From Pseudomonas oryzihabitans (lineage in GTDB: Bacteria; Pseudomonadota; Gammaproteobacteria; Pseudomonadales; Pseudomonadaceae), in the NCBI RefSeq assembly GCF_024652905.1, contig NZ_CP102428.1, positions 3,332,001 through 3,396,000 of the forward strand: DNA of 64,000 nucleotides, given 5' to 3'. Made by a program: the position numbers and the translations under genes. Positions 39,710 through 48,530 of the stretch are shown piece by piece. Below the pieces are notes generated by a model. That model ran no database searches. It was not told the origin of the DNA and saw only the letters and a list, made by a program, of their open reading frames with translations. Numbering within the stretch: position 1 is the stretch's first letter; every line of letters starts with the position of its first letter.

Positions 39710-40684
39710 ATGTCTCATCCGTTCGAAAATCTGAGTCCCGACCTCGTCATCGACGCCATCGAAAGCCTGGGCTATCTCAGCGATGCCCGGGTGCTGGCGC
39801 TCAACAGCTACGAGAATCGCGTCTATCAGATCGGCATCGAAGCCGAGACCCCGCTGATCGCCAAGTTCTATCGCCCGGATCGCTGGACCGACGCGGCCAT
39901 TCTGGAAGAACACGCCTTTTCCGCCGAACTGGAGGAGCGCGAGGTGCCCGTGGTCGCGCCCTTGCAGCGCGACGGCCAGACGCTGTTCACCCATGCCGGC
40001 TTTCGCTTCGCACTCTTTCCCCGCCGTGGCGGTCGCGCGCCGGAGCCAGGCGATCTCAATCAGTTGCATCGCCTCGGCCAGTTGCTCGGTCGGCTGCATG
40101 CGGTGGGTGCCAGCCGGCCCTTCCAGCACCGTGAGTCGCTGGACGTCCAGGGCTACGGTCATGCCTCGCTGGACACCCTGCTCACCGGCAACTTCATTCC
40201 CAAGAGCCTGCTGCCCGCCTATGAATCCGTGGCGCGCGACCTGCTCTTGCGCCTCGACGAACTCTTCGAGAGCGTCAGCTACGACGTCATCCGCCTGCAC
40301 GGTGACTGCCACCCGGGCAACCTGCTCTGCCGCGACGATGCCTACCACATCGTCGACCTCGACGACTGCCGCCACGGTCCGGCCATGCAGGATCTCTGGA
40401 TGCTGCTGGCCGGTGATCGCCAGGAGCGGCTGACGCAGCTGTCCGAGCTGATGGACGGCTACGAGGAATTCCACGATTTCCAGCCGCGCGAGCTGGCCCT
40501 GATCGAGGGGCTGCGGACCCTGCGCCTGATGCACTACAGCGCCTGGCTGGCACGTCGCTGGGACGATCCGGCCTTTCCCAAGAGCTTTCCCTGGTTCGGC
40601 AGCGAACGCTACTGGGGCGATCAGATCCTGACCCTGCGCGAACAGCGCGCCGCCCTGGACGAGGCGCCGTTGCGACTGTTCTAG
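39710..40684 (+). CDS. srkA: stress response kinase A (YihE/RdoA)
   Basis: A 324-residue protein of the YihE/SrkA family with an aminoglycoside-phosphotransferase-like fold. It has the lysine strand LIAKFYRPDRWTD, the catalytic loop RLHGDCHPGNLL and the DLDDC metal motif. In E. coli this cytoplasmic Ser/Thr kinase limits death under envelope and oxidative stress and is co-expressed with dsbA. Here it stands alone. The ATG at 39710 has a good GAGGAG upstream. Confidence 0.93.
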   Translation: MSHPFENLSPDLVIDAIESLGYLSDARVLALNSYENRVYQIGIEAETPLIAKFYRPDRWTDAAILEEHAFSAELEEREVPVVAPLQRDGQTLFTHAGFRFALFPRRGGRAPEPGDLNQLHRLGQLLGRLHAVGASRPFQHRESLDVQGYGHASLDTLLTGNFIPKSLLPAYESVARDLLLRLDELFESVSYDVIRLHGDCHPGNLLCRDDAYHIVDLDDCRHGPAMQDLWMLLAGDRQERLTQLSELMDGYEEFHDFQPRELALIEGLRTLRLMHYSAWLARRWDDPAFPKSFPWFGSERYWGDQILTLREQRAALDEAPLRLF

Positions 40685-40979
40685 CCTGGGCGCCCGAATA
40701 CCCCTCTCCCCTGGGAGAGGGCCGGGGTGAGGGTACGCCTCATGAGGACTTCTCCAATGGAAAAGGCTGCGCCGTTTTCCACGCTACAACACTGATCGCG
40801 GCCATGGGCCGCTCCTACAGGCACCGGACTTTTCGTACGAGCGGCCGCATTGGCGGACCGCCATGGCCGCGATCGACCGTCGCGACGGTCACACCACAAG
40901 CGCACCACCTCAGCCCACATCCCGCCGTCCCTTGAGCTATCCTGCCCGGACAAGAACGTTGCCTGCCTAAGGATCCCTC
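40685..40979. repeat. REP-like elements between srkA and rarD
   Basis: No gene is seen here. A CCCCTCTCCC-TGGG-GAGAGGG hairpin followed by CCGGGGTGAGGG lies near 40700-40732. A second family, GATCGCGGCCATGG..CCGCTCCTAC (from 40796), appears again inverted as GCCATGGCCGCGATC (40859-40875). Both are commonly repeated in pseudomonad genomes. Confidence 0.7.
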
Positions 40980-41900
40980 ATGTCTGCCTTGCGCCAGGGT
41001 TATGCCCTGGGCCTCACCGCCTATGGGCTGTGGGGCTTGTTTCCGCTGTTCTTCAAACTGCTGGCGGCCCTGCCGGCGACCGAGATCCTGTTCCAGCGCA
41101 TCCTCTGGTCCGCCCTGTTCAGCGCCCTGCTGCTGTTGGTCTGGCGCCATCGCGGCTGGTGGGCGGAGCTGCGCGCTCATCCCAAACGGCTACTTTGGTT
41201 GGCCGTATCCGGCGCGCTGGTGGCCTGCAACTGGCTGGTCTACATCTGGGCGGTCAACAACGCTCACGTGGTCGAGGCCAGCCTGGGCTACTACATCAAT
41301 CCGCTGGTCAACATCCTGCTCGCCCTGGTGCTCCTCGGTGAACGCCTGCGCCCGCTGCAATGGATCGCCGTGGGCCTGGCGGTGCTCGGCGTGGCCCAGC
41401 AGCTGTGGACCCTGGGGCAACTGCCCTGGGTTTCCCTGGCTCTGGCGCTGAGCTTCGCCTTCTATGGCCTGGTGCGGCGGCAGACGCCGGTGGCCGCGCT
41501 GCCGGGCATGGTGGCGGAGAGCTGGATGCTGGTGCCGATCGCCCTGGTCGCGCTGCCGCTGCTGACCCCTGGGGTGAGCTTGCAGGCCGAGACCTGGCAG
41601 TCTTCCCTGGGCCTGCTGATCGTGCTGGCCGGACCAGTCACCCTGATCCCGCTGCTGTGCTTCAACGCCGCGGCGCGCAAGCTGCCCTATTCGACCCTGG
41701 GCTTTTTGCAGTACCTGGCGCCGACCCTGGTACTGATCCAGGCGGTCTGGCTCTATGACGAGCCCTTCCCCCGTGAGCGGCTGTTCGCCTTTCTCTGCAT
41801 CTGGACCGGTCTTGCGGTGTTCAGCTTCGATCTCTGGCGCGCCAGTCGCAAGCTCAGAGCGAGCACAAAGGCGCGCGAGCGAGAGGCAGACAAGGCCTAG
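40980..41900 (+). CDS. rarD: EamA family transporter RarD
   Basis: A 306-residue, ten-helix drug/metabolite transporter. The RarD form of the family is recognised from QGYALGLTAYGLWGLFPLFFK at the start, EILFQRILWSALFS, and AAARKLPYSTLGFLQYLAPT in the second half. Named for chloramphenicol sensitivity in old literature. The natural substrate is unknown. It converges on secB across a strong hairpin. Confidence 0.92.
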   Translation: MSALRQGYALGLTAYGLWGLFPLFFKLLAALPATEILFQRILWSALFSALLLLVWRHRGWWAELRAHPKRLLWLAVSGALVACNWLVYIWAVNNAHVVEASLGYYINPLVNILLALVLLGERLRPLQWIAVGLAVLGVAQQLWTLGQLPWVSLALALSFAFYGLVRRQTPVAALPGMVAESWMLVPIALVALPLLTPGVSLQAETWQSSLGLLIVLAGPVTLIPLLCFNAAARKLPYSTLGFLQYLAPTLVLIQAVWLYDEPFPRERLFAFLCIWTGLAVFSFDLWRASRKLRASTKAREREADKA

Positions 41901-41932
41901 GCATTTCCCAAGAGACCCGGGGCCAGACAGCA

Positions 41933-41956
41933 GAACGCCCCTCGCAAGGGGCGTTC
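41933..41956. terminator. bidirectional hairpin between rarD and secB
   Basis: GAACGCCCCT-CGCA-AGGGGCGTTC is a perfect 10-base stem between the convergent stops. The U-runs are weak. Confidence 0.78.
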
Positions 41957-41975
41957 GTCATCGCGGTGGAGCCGA

Positions 41976-42440
41976 TCAGGCTTCGCCAGCGGTCTGCATG
42001 CGCGCCAGTTCCTGGGCGTAGAGGGCGTCGAAGTTCACCGGCTGCAGCATCAGCGCGGGGAAGGAGCCACGCACCACCATGTTGTCCAGCGCCTCACGGG
42101 CGTAGGGGAACAGGATGTTGGGGCAGAAGGCGCCCAAGGCATGGGCCATGGACGCGGCGTCCAGGCCCTTGATCAGGAAGATGCCACCCTGCTGCACTTC
42201 GGCGATGAAGGCGGTCTCTTCGTTGTTCTTGACGGTCACGGTCAGGGTCAGCACCACTTCGTGGAAGTCGTCACCCAGCGTCTTCTGGCGAGTGGCCAGG
42301 TCCAGGTTGACGTTGGGCTGCCAGTCCTGACGAAAGATCTCGGGGCTCTTGGGCGCTTCGAAGGACAGGTCACGGATGTAGATGCGCTGGAGAGAGAACT
42401 GAGCGCCGTCTTCCTGGGCGCCATTGGCTTGGTCGGTCAT
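41976..42440 (-). CDS. secB: protein-export chaperone SecB
   Basis: SecB (154 residues) keeps preproteins unfolded and hands them to SecA. The family sequence is clear: [22 protein letters not shown] at the start, then GIFLIKGLD and [36 protein letters not shown]. It is the last gene of a rhodanese-grxC-secB run, the standard pseudomonad order. Confidence 0.96.
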   Translation of the reverse strand: MTDQANGAQEDGAQFSLQRIYIRDLSFEAPKSPEIFRQDWQPNVNLDLATRQKTLGDDFHEVVLTLTVTVKNNEETAFIAEVQQGGIFLIKGLDAASMAHALGAFCPNILFPYAREALDNMVVRGSFPALMLQPVNFDALYAQELARMQTAGEA

Positions 42441-42467
42441 GGTAGGGCCTTGAGTGATGAGTGTTGG

Positions 42468-42722
42468 TCAGGCGGACAGCAGCGGATCGAGACGCCCGCT
42501 TCGGTCTAGGGCATAGAGGTCGTCGCAACCGCCGACGTGGGTGCTGCCGACCCAGATCTGCGGCACGCTGGTGCGACCGGCCTTGCGGGCCATTTCACTG
42601 CGCAGCGCCGGCTGGCCGTCAACGGAAATTTCCCGATAGGCCACGTTCTTGCGATCGAGCAGGTGCTTGGCACGATGGCAATAGGGACACCAGGCGCTGG
42701 TATAGATGACGACGTCAGACAT
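42468..42722 (-). CDS. grxC: glutaredoxin 3
   Basis: An 84-residue glutaredoxin with the CPYC redox site (Cys12, Cys15), the TSVPQIWVG cis-Pro loop and GGCDDLYALDR glutathione-binding end. It reduces protein disulfides and glutathione adducts in the cytoplasm. It lies 27 bases before secB and 41 after the rhodanese-like gene. Confidence 0.94.
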   Translation of the reverse strand: MSDVVIYTSAWCPYCHRAKHLLDRKNVAYREISVDGQPALRSEMARKAGRTSVPQIWVGSTHVGGCDDLYALDRSGRLDPLLSA

Positions 42723-42763
42723 GCGCGGTCTCCAGTGGCCGATGGAACGGCCACGCTAGGGGG

Positions 42764-43183
42764 TCACTTCACCAGGGGCAGATTTTCTGCACGCCAGGTG
42801 GCGATACCGCCATTCAGTCGAGCGGCGGTGAAGCCGGCCTTCTGCAGCTCGCCGCACACGGCACCGGCTTGCTGGCCGGCACTGTCCACCACGATCAGGG
42901 TCTTGGCCTTGTGCTTCTCCAGTAGAGACAGGCTGCTGGCGACTTTCTCCTGAGCGATGTTCAGCGCGCCGACGATATGCCCGGCGGCGAAGTCCTTGCT
43001 CGGGCGGATGTCGAGCACCACACCCTCTTCGCGATTGACCAGATTGGTGAGTTCGCCGGTGGACAGGCTGCGACCGCCCCTACGGGTCTCGTTGAACAGC
43101 ATCAGGGCGACGATGGCGAGGAAGGCGGCGACGAGAAGCGGATGATGGGTGGCGAATTCGACCACCCGACCGAGAAATTCCAT
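42764..43183 (-). CDS. membrane-anchored rhodanese-like protein lacking the catalytic Cys
   Basis: A 139-residue protein with an N-terminal membrane helix (HHPLLVAAFLAIVALML) and a rhodanese fold: VVLDIRPSKDFAAGHIVGALNIA, then the active-site strand TLIVVDSAGQQAG and ARLNGGIATWRAENLP. The residue aligned to the sulfurtransferase Cys appears to be Asp. It is thus probably not a sulfurtransferase but a binding or structural protein. It heads the grxC-secB operon. Confidence 0.87.
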   Translation of the reverse strand: MEFLGRVVEFATHHPLLVAAFLAIVALMLFNETRRGGRSLSTGELTNLVNREEGVVLDIRPSKDFAAGHIVGALNIAQEKVASSLSLLEKHKAKTLIVVDSAGQQAGAVCGELQKAGFTAARLNGGIATWRAENLPLVK

Positions 43184-43366
43184 AATGAAAGAGCTATCCA
43201 GGGAGGGCTAAAAATGCTGGCCAGTATACACAGCCCCCCGATGGCGCCATACCCTCGGCGACCCCGGGTTATCCGCAGGTAACCAGCTCATCTCAAACTG
43301 CCTCCTTGGCGGCTTTCGCCGCTCTGCCTAGGCTTGGCTTCCCTTCATTTCCGAGGAATCCAAGCC

Positions 43367-43978
43367 ATGACCTCCATCGCCCTGCTCGGCGCCACCGGCA
43401 ACGTCGGCAGCCGTCTGCTCGACGAAGCCCTCTCCCGCGGCCACCAGGTCACCACCCTGGTACGGGATCCCGCGCGCCTGGCGTCCCGCGCCGGCCTGAC
43501 CGTGGTCGCCGGCGATGTCACCGATCCGCGGGCCGCCAAGGCCCTGGCCGGTCACGAGGTGTTGATCAGCAGCCTGAGATTCGCCGACATCGCACCAGGC
43601 ACCCTGATCGACTTCGCCCGGGCCACCGGCATCCCGCGCCTGCTGATCGTCGGCGGCGCCGCCAGCCTGCGCCTGCCGGACGGCGCACGACTGTTCGACG
43701 CCCCTGGCTTTCCCGCGGAATACCGCACTGAAGCCGAAGCCGGCATCGCCACCCTGGATGCCCTGCGCGGGGTCAGCGACCTCGATTGGGTTTTCGTCAG
43801 TCCGCAGATGGTCTTCGCGCCCGGCGAGCGTACCGGTAGCTTCCGTCTGGGCGACGATGCCCTGCTGTTCGATGCGGCCGGTGACAGCCATATCTCCTAC
43901 GAGGACTTCGCCGTGGCCCTGCTGGACGAGGCCGAACGGCCTGTCCACCACCGCACCCGTTTCACCGTGGGTTACTGA
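43367..43978 (+). CDS. NAD(P)H-binding oxidoreductase (NmrA/SDR-a type)
   Basis: A 203-residue atypical short-chain dehydrogenase-like protein. GATGNVGSRLLDEAL at residues 8-22 binds NAD(P), and TLVRDPARL and VVAGDVTDP follow. The catalytic Tyr-Lys pair is not evident, so it may be a sensor or reductase of the NmrA/YwnB group. The ATG at 43367 has a GAGGAA upstream. It occupies the place where other pseudomonads have gpmI between the rhodanese gene and envC. Confidence 0.85.
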   Translation: MTSIALLGATGNVGSRLLDEALSRGHQVTTLVRDPARLASRAGLTVVAGDVTDPRAAKALAGHEVLISSLRFADIAPGTLIDFARATGIPRLLIVGGAASLRLPDGARLFDAPGFPAEYRTEAEAGIATLDALRGVSDLDWVFVSPQMVFAPGERTGSFRLGDDALLFDAAGDSHISYEDFAVALLDEAERPVHHRTRFTVGY

Positions 43979-44111
43979 AACAGAAATGCCCCCTCGTTCG
44001 CAGCCTGGCCGCCTGGTCGGGCCGTGAACGCTGAACGGCGTGCCTTGCCGTTTTTTTTGCCGGATGTGACGGGCATACTAGGCGCTTCGCCCTTGAAACG
44101 TACGACCTCGC

Positions 44112-45395
44112 ATGCGCCCCGTTCTTGCCCTTTTCCTGCTTGCCAGCGTTCTCGCTCCCGCCCTGGCCGACGACCGCGCCGACACCCAGCGGCAGATCGA
44201 GCAGACCCGCCGGGAAATCCAGGAGATGCAGAAGGTACTCAAGCAGGTGCAGGCCGAGAAGTCCGGCGTGCAGAAGCAGCTGCAGGGCACCGAGACCCAG
44301 ATGGGCGAGTTGGAAAAGCAGGTCGACTCGCTGCAGAAGCAGCTGGAGAACGGCGAAAAAAAGCTGCAAGAGCTGGACGGGCGCAAGAAGAAGCTCGACC
44401 AGTCTCGCGCTGAGCAACAGAAGCTGATCGCCGTGCAGGTGCGCGCCGCCTACCAGAGCGGGCGCCAGGAATACCTCAAGCTGCTGCTCAATCAGGAGCA
44501 TCCGGAAAAGGTCAGTCGCACCCTCACCTACTACAACTACCTGAATCGCACCCGCCTGGATCAGCTCGCCAGCTTCAACGACACCCTGCGCGAATTGCGC
44601 GAGGTGGAACAGGGCATCCAGCAGGAACAGGGTGAGCTGGTCGCGCGTCGGGAAGACCTGGAGAAGCGTCAGGCGGAGCTGGCCGAGGTGCGCAAGGAGC
44701 GCCAGGCGGCCCTGGCCAAGATCAATGCGGACTACCGCGACAAGAGTCGCGAGATCGAAAGCCGCGAGCAGGATCAGGCAGCCCTGAACAAGGTGCTCAA
44801 GACCATCGAGGAAACCCTCGCGCGTCAGGCCCGCGAAGCCGAGGAGGCCCGCCAACGGCAACTGGCCGAAGCTCGCGCTGCCCAGGCGCGGGAAGCGGCA
44901 CGGCGCCAGGCGCAAAGCGAGCCGAAAGCCTCGCGCCCCTCGAACGCCCCGGAGCTGGCGGTGTCTAGTGCAGCACCTGCCTATGGCGGTGCCTTCGCCA
45001 ATGCGCGCGGCAAGCTGCCCTGGCCGGTCGATGGTCGCCTGGTGGCCCGTTTCGGCAGTGCCCGCGGCGACGATCCCCGCGCGAAATGGGACGGTGTCCT
45101 GATCGCCGCCGGTGCCGGCACCCGGGTCAAGGCGGTACACGACGGCCGGGTGGTCTTCGCCGACTGGCTAAGGGGCGCCGGCCAACTGGTTATCATCGAT
45201 CATGGGAATGGCTATCTCAGCCTGTACGGACATAATCAGAGCCTGCTCAAGTCTGCAGGTGACGTGGTCAAGGCCGGAGATGCCATTGCGACCGTCGGCG
45301 CCAGCGGCGGTCAGGAAGCCTCCGCCTTGTACTTCGCCATCCGCCAACAGGGCCGCCCAACGGACCCGGTCATCTGGTGCCGTGCTCAGGGATAG
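44112..45395 (+). CDS. envC: murein hydrolase activator EnvC (M23-like)
   Basis: A 427-residue periplasmic protein: signal peptide (LALFLLASVLAPALA), long coiled coil (~20-270) and a C-terminal LytM/M23 domain. The zinc-ligand positions are degenerate: AKWDGVLI where active enzymes have a His, and YFAIR instead of HFEIR. This is what EnvC shows, since it activates the amidases AmiA/B at the septum rather than cutting murein. It is followed by ctpA and the deacetylase-like gene in the same order as in P. aeruginosa. Confidence 0.92.
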   Translation: MRPVLALFLLASVLAPALADDRADTQRQIEQTRREIQEMQKVLKQVQAEKSGVQKQLQGTETQMGELEKQVDSLQKQLENGEKKLQELDGRKKKLDQSRAEQQKLIAVQVRAAYQSGRQEYLKLLLNQEHPEKVSRTLTYYNYLNRTRLDQLASFNDTLRELREVEQGIQQEQGELVARREDLEKRQAELAEVRKERQAALAKINADYRDKSREIESREQDQAALNKVLKTIEETLARQAREAEEARQRQLAEARAAQAREAARRQAQSEPKASRPSNAPELAVSSAAPAYGGAFANARGKLPWPVDGRLVARFGSARGDDPRAKWDGVLIAAGAGTRVKAVHDGRVVFADWLRGAGQLVIIDHGNGYLSLYGHNQSLLKSAGDVVKAGDAIATVGASGGQEASALYFAIRQQGRPTDPVIWCRAQG

Positions 45396-45424
45396 TGCGA
45401 CACACCTCGGTTTAGGAGCTGCAC

Positions 45425-46768
45425 ATGCCGCATCGCTTTCGTCCCACCGTCCTGGTCCTCGCCCTGCTGTTCAGCGGCGTTGGAGTCGTCCAGGCGCAAT
45501 CGTCGCAGAGCACGCCGGCTGCAGTGACGCCGGTCGCATCGGGCACCGCGCCCGCGGCTCCGGCCAGCGCTCCGCTGCCCTTGGACGAGCTGCGCACCTT
45601 TGCCGAGGTGTTCGACCGCATCAAGGCGGCTTATGTGGAGCCGGTGTCCGACAAGGTCCTGCTGGAAAACGCCATCAAGGGCATGCTCAGCAACCTGGAT
45701 CCGCATTCGGCCTACCTGGAACCCAAGGACTTCGCCGAGCTGCAGGAAACCACCAGCGGTGAATTCGGCGGCCTGGGCCTGGAAGTCGGCCAGGAAAACG
45801 GCTTCATCAAGGTGGTCTCGCCCATCGACGACACCCCGGCGGCCAAGGCGCGCCTGCAACCGGGCGACCTGATCGTCAAGATCGACGGCCAGCCAACCAA
45901 GGGCCAGGCCATCAACGAAGCAGTCGACAAGATGCGCGGCAAGCCGGGCAGCCCCATCGTGCTGACCATCGTCCGCGGTGGTGGCCAGCCGTTCGACGTC
46001 AAGCTGGCGCGGGCGGTGATCAAGGTCAACAGCGTCAAGAGCCAGGTGCTCGAATCCGGCTATGGCCTGCTGCGCATCTCGCAGTTCCAGGTCAACACCG
46101 GCGAAGAGACGGTCAAGGCGCTCGCCAAGCTGCGCCAGGAGAACAAGGGCAAGCTCAAGGGCCTGATCCTCGACCTGCGCAACAACCCGGGTGGGGTGCT
46201 GCAGTCGGCGGTCGAGGTGGCCGATGCCTTCATGACCCATGGCCTGATCGTCTACACCAAGGGTCGACTGCCCAATTCCGAACTGCGCTTCTCGGCCGAT
46301 GCCGCCGATCCCAGCGAGAAGGTACCGCTGGTGGTGCTGATCAACGGCGGCAGTGCCTCGGCCGCGGAAATCGTCGCTGGCGCCCTGCAGGACTCCAAGC
46401 GCGGCATCCTCATGGGTACCGACAGCTTCGGCAAGGGCTCGGTGCAGACGGTGCTGCCGCTCAACAACGACCGGGCGCTCAAGCTCACCACGGCGCTCTA
46501 CTACACGCCGAACGGTCGCTCCATCCAGGCCCAGGGCATCACCCCGGACATCGCCGTGGCGCCGGCCAAGGTCACCCCGCAGAGCGGTGGCGACGAATAC
46601 TTCCGCGAAGCGGATCTGGCCGGTCACCTGGGCAATGGCAACGGCGGCGCCGATCGGCCCACCGGCAGCAAGGCGCCCAACCAGAGTCCGCGGCCGCAGG
46701 ATGACGACTTCCAGCTCTCTCAGGCGCTGTCGCTGCTCAAGGGGCTCAACGTCACCCATACCCCGTGA
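45425..46768 (+). CDS. ctpA: carboxyl-terminal processing protease CtpA (S41)
   Basis: A 447-residue periplasmic serine protease. After a signal peptide and an Ala/Pro linker come a PDZ domain (GGLGLEVGQENGFIKVVSPID.., ~105-190) and the S41 core with the Ser312/Lys337 dyad (NGGSASAAE and SFGKGSV, 25 residues apart). In P. aeruginosa CtpA with LbcA degrades murein cross-link hydrolases. It lies beside EnvC, another cell-wall factor. The stop overlaps the next gene (GTGA). Confidence 0.94.
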   Translation: MPHRFRPTVLVLALLFSGVGVVQAQSSQSTPAAVTPVASGTAPAAPASAPLPLDELRTFAEVFDRIKAAYVEPVSDKVLLENAIKGMLSNLDPHSAYLEPKDFAELQETTSGEFGGLGLEVGQENGFIKVVSPIDDTPAAKARLQPGDLIVKIDGQPTKGQAINEAVDKMRGKPGSPIVLTIVRGGGQPFDVKLARAVIKVNSVKSQVLESGYGLLRISQFQVNTGEETVKALAKLRQENKGKLKGLILDLRNNPGGVLQSAVEVADAFMTHGLIVYTKGRLPNSELRFSADAADPSEKVPLVVLINGGSASAAEIVAGALQDSKRGILMGTDSFGKGSVQTVLPLNNDRALKLTTALYYTPNGRSIQAQGITPDIAVAPAKVTPQSGGDEYFREADLAGHLGNGNGGADRPTGSKAPNQSPRPQDDDFQLSQALSLLKGLNVTHTP

Positions 46769-47526
46769 GGATGGGACGTTGGTTACTGGCCGGGGTGCTC
46801 GCCCTGGCCAGCGGTCTGGCCCAGGCCGCCACCGCGCAGCTGACCATCGTCATCGACGATCTCGGCCAGAATCCGGCCCGGGATCGCCAGGTCCTGGCGC
46901 TACCCGCGCCGGTGGTCCTGGCCATCATCCCCGAGACCCGCTACGCCGCCGAGCTGGCCGCCCAGGCCCATCGCGCCGGGCGCACCGTGTTGCTGCACCT
47001 GCCCATGGACCCGGCCGGCGGCCCCTATGCCTGGCATCCGGAAATGTCCTCGGCCGAGCGCCTGCAACGCCTCGATCGAGCGCTGGAACGGGTTCCCGAG
47101 GCGGATGGGGTGAACAACCACGAAGGCAGTCGCATGACCGCCGACCGACCGGCCATGGCCGAGTTGATGCAGGTCCTGCAGGAGCGCCACCTGCTGTTTC
47201 TCGACAGCCGCACCAGCGCTGCCACCGTGGCCGCCGCGGAGGCCCAGAAGATCGGCCTGGCCAGCGTCTCGCGCGATGTCTTCCTGGACAACGAGGCGAC
47301 TCCGGCAGCCGTGGCCGCGCAACTGGCCGAAGGCGTGCGTCTGGCCAAGCGCCAGGGCAGCGCCGTGCTGATCGGCCATCCGCACCCGGCGACCCTGGCG
47401 GTGCTGGCCCAGCAGTTGCCGCTGCTCAAGGCCCAGGGCGTGGAGGTCATCGACCTGCCGCAGATGATCGCCCTGCGTGCCAACCAGGCCATGGCCGGGC
47501 ACGGCCGCGCTGGTCGCTATCGCTAG
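46765..47526 (+). CDS. divergent polysaccharide deacetylase family protein
   Basis: A 253-residue exported protein (signal peptide LLAGVLALASGLAQA) of the divergent polysaccharide deacetylase (YibQ-like) family. It has TIVIDDLGQN, LAIIPETRYA, VLLHLPMDP, GVNNHEGSRMT and LLFLDSRTS in order. The usual zinc triad is partly present as D-D, and H in NNHEGS. It probably acts on murein-related glycan, given the envC-ctpA context. The start is GTG overlapping the ctpA stop. ATG at 46771 is an alternative. Confidence 0.87.
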   Translation: MRMGRWLLAGVLALASGLAQAATAQLTIVIDDLGQNPARDRQVLALPAPVVLAIIPETRYAAELAAQAHRAGRTVLLHLPMDPAGGPYAWHPEMSSAERLQRLDRALERVPEADGVNNHEGSRMTADRPAMAELMQVLQERHLLFLDSRTSAATVAAAEAQKIGLASVSRDVFLDNEATPAAVAAQLAEGVRLAKRQGSAVLIGHPHPATLAVLAQQLPLLKAQGVEVIDLPQMIALRANQAMAGHGRAGRYR

Positions 47527-47543
47527 CGACCGGCCTCCAGGCG

Positions 47544-48305
47544 TCAGAGGTAGTTGTTGGTGATGCTGTCGATCACCCCTTCCTTGCGCATCTGCTCCAG
47601 CGCCGCCCTGAGGCGTATCACCACCTCGTCAGGCGTGTCCTTGTTCAGCGCCAGATACTGATCCACCTCGTTGAAGCGCAGCAGCGTCTGCAAGCCGGTC
47701 ACCCCCTGCTGCTTGGCGAGATAGCGACCGACAGGATCGGCGGTTGCCCAGATATCGATCTGGCCCTTCACCAGTTTGTCGACGTTCTCCTGATCGCGCA
47801 GGGCGTCGATGACCGGAATGCCCTGGGCGGTCAGCGTCTTGCTGATCACATCGTTGCGATAGGTACCGATGCGATAGCGGGCGGCGTCCTTGAGCGTCTT
47901 GACGTCCAGCTTGCTGCCAGGCAACGCCTGCAGGGTCCAGCTCGATCGGCCAAAGGGCCCCACCCATTTGAACTGATCCTTGCGCGCCTCGGTGTAGGCG
48001 ACGGAGAAGAGTCCGTAGTTGGGCGTCTCCTGGGTCAGCCGATAGATGCGGTCCCAGGGGAAGCGCAGCGAAAGGCTGTACTTGATGCCCGCACGCCTGA
48101 ACATCTCGCGGACGACATCGGTGGCGATACCGTCGATGGCGTCATCGCGGGCGAAGTTCTTGTCATCGACCGACATGTTGAAGGGAGGATAATTTTCGGT
48201 CAGGAGCACGACCTGATAGTAATCCGGCAGCTCGGCACGGGCCTGGGTCAAGCCCAGCGTGCAACCCAGCAGTACCCCTGCAAGACGCAACCACAGCTTT
48301 TGCAT
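47544..48305 (-). CDS. periplasmic amino-acid-type substrate-binding protein, copy 1
   Basis: A 253-residue family 3 solute-binding protein with a signal peptide ending near QARA. The mature part starts ELPDYYQVVLLTENYPPFNM, has the FARDDAIDGIATDVVREMF lobe-1 segment and the hinge DKLVKGQIDIWATADPVG. The ATG at 48305 has a GGGAG upstream. It is one of three tandem paralogues with no permease or ATPase gene beside them. The ligand is unknown. Confidence 0.88.
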   Translation of the reverse strand: MQKLWLRLAGVLLGCTLGLTQARAELPDYYQVVLLTENYPPFNMSVDDKNFARDDAIDGIATDVVREMFRRAGIKYSLSLRFPWDRIYRLTQETPNYGLFSVAYTEARKDQFKWVGPFGRSSWTLQALPGSKLDVKTLKDAARYRIGTYRNDVISKTLTAQGIPVIDALRDQENVDKLVKGQIDIWATADPVGRYLAKQQGVTGLQTLLRFNEVDQYLALNKDTPDEVVIRLRAALEQMRKEGVIDSITNNYL

Positions 48306-48530
48306 TGCAACTCCCTGGCGACACAAGGCCGCATTTCCGAGGTTTCGTTGAGTATCCCTTTACAACGTTCAGCGCTCACTGCGGCTGGCCTCACCTCGGT
48401 CGTCAAGGCTTCGCGGCCCCGTCCAGCTGCCGGGCCAATACGGAACCCCTGGCAGCTCGCGTGCAGACAGGGCGCTAGCGAATGCTCACCTCCAGCGCAA
48501 CTCGCCAGGCGCCCGCCACGCGGCACCGCA

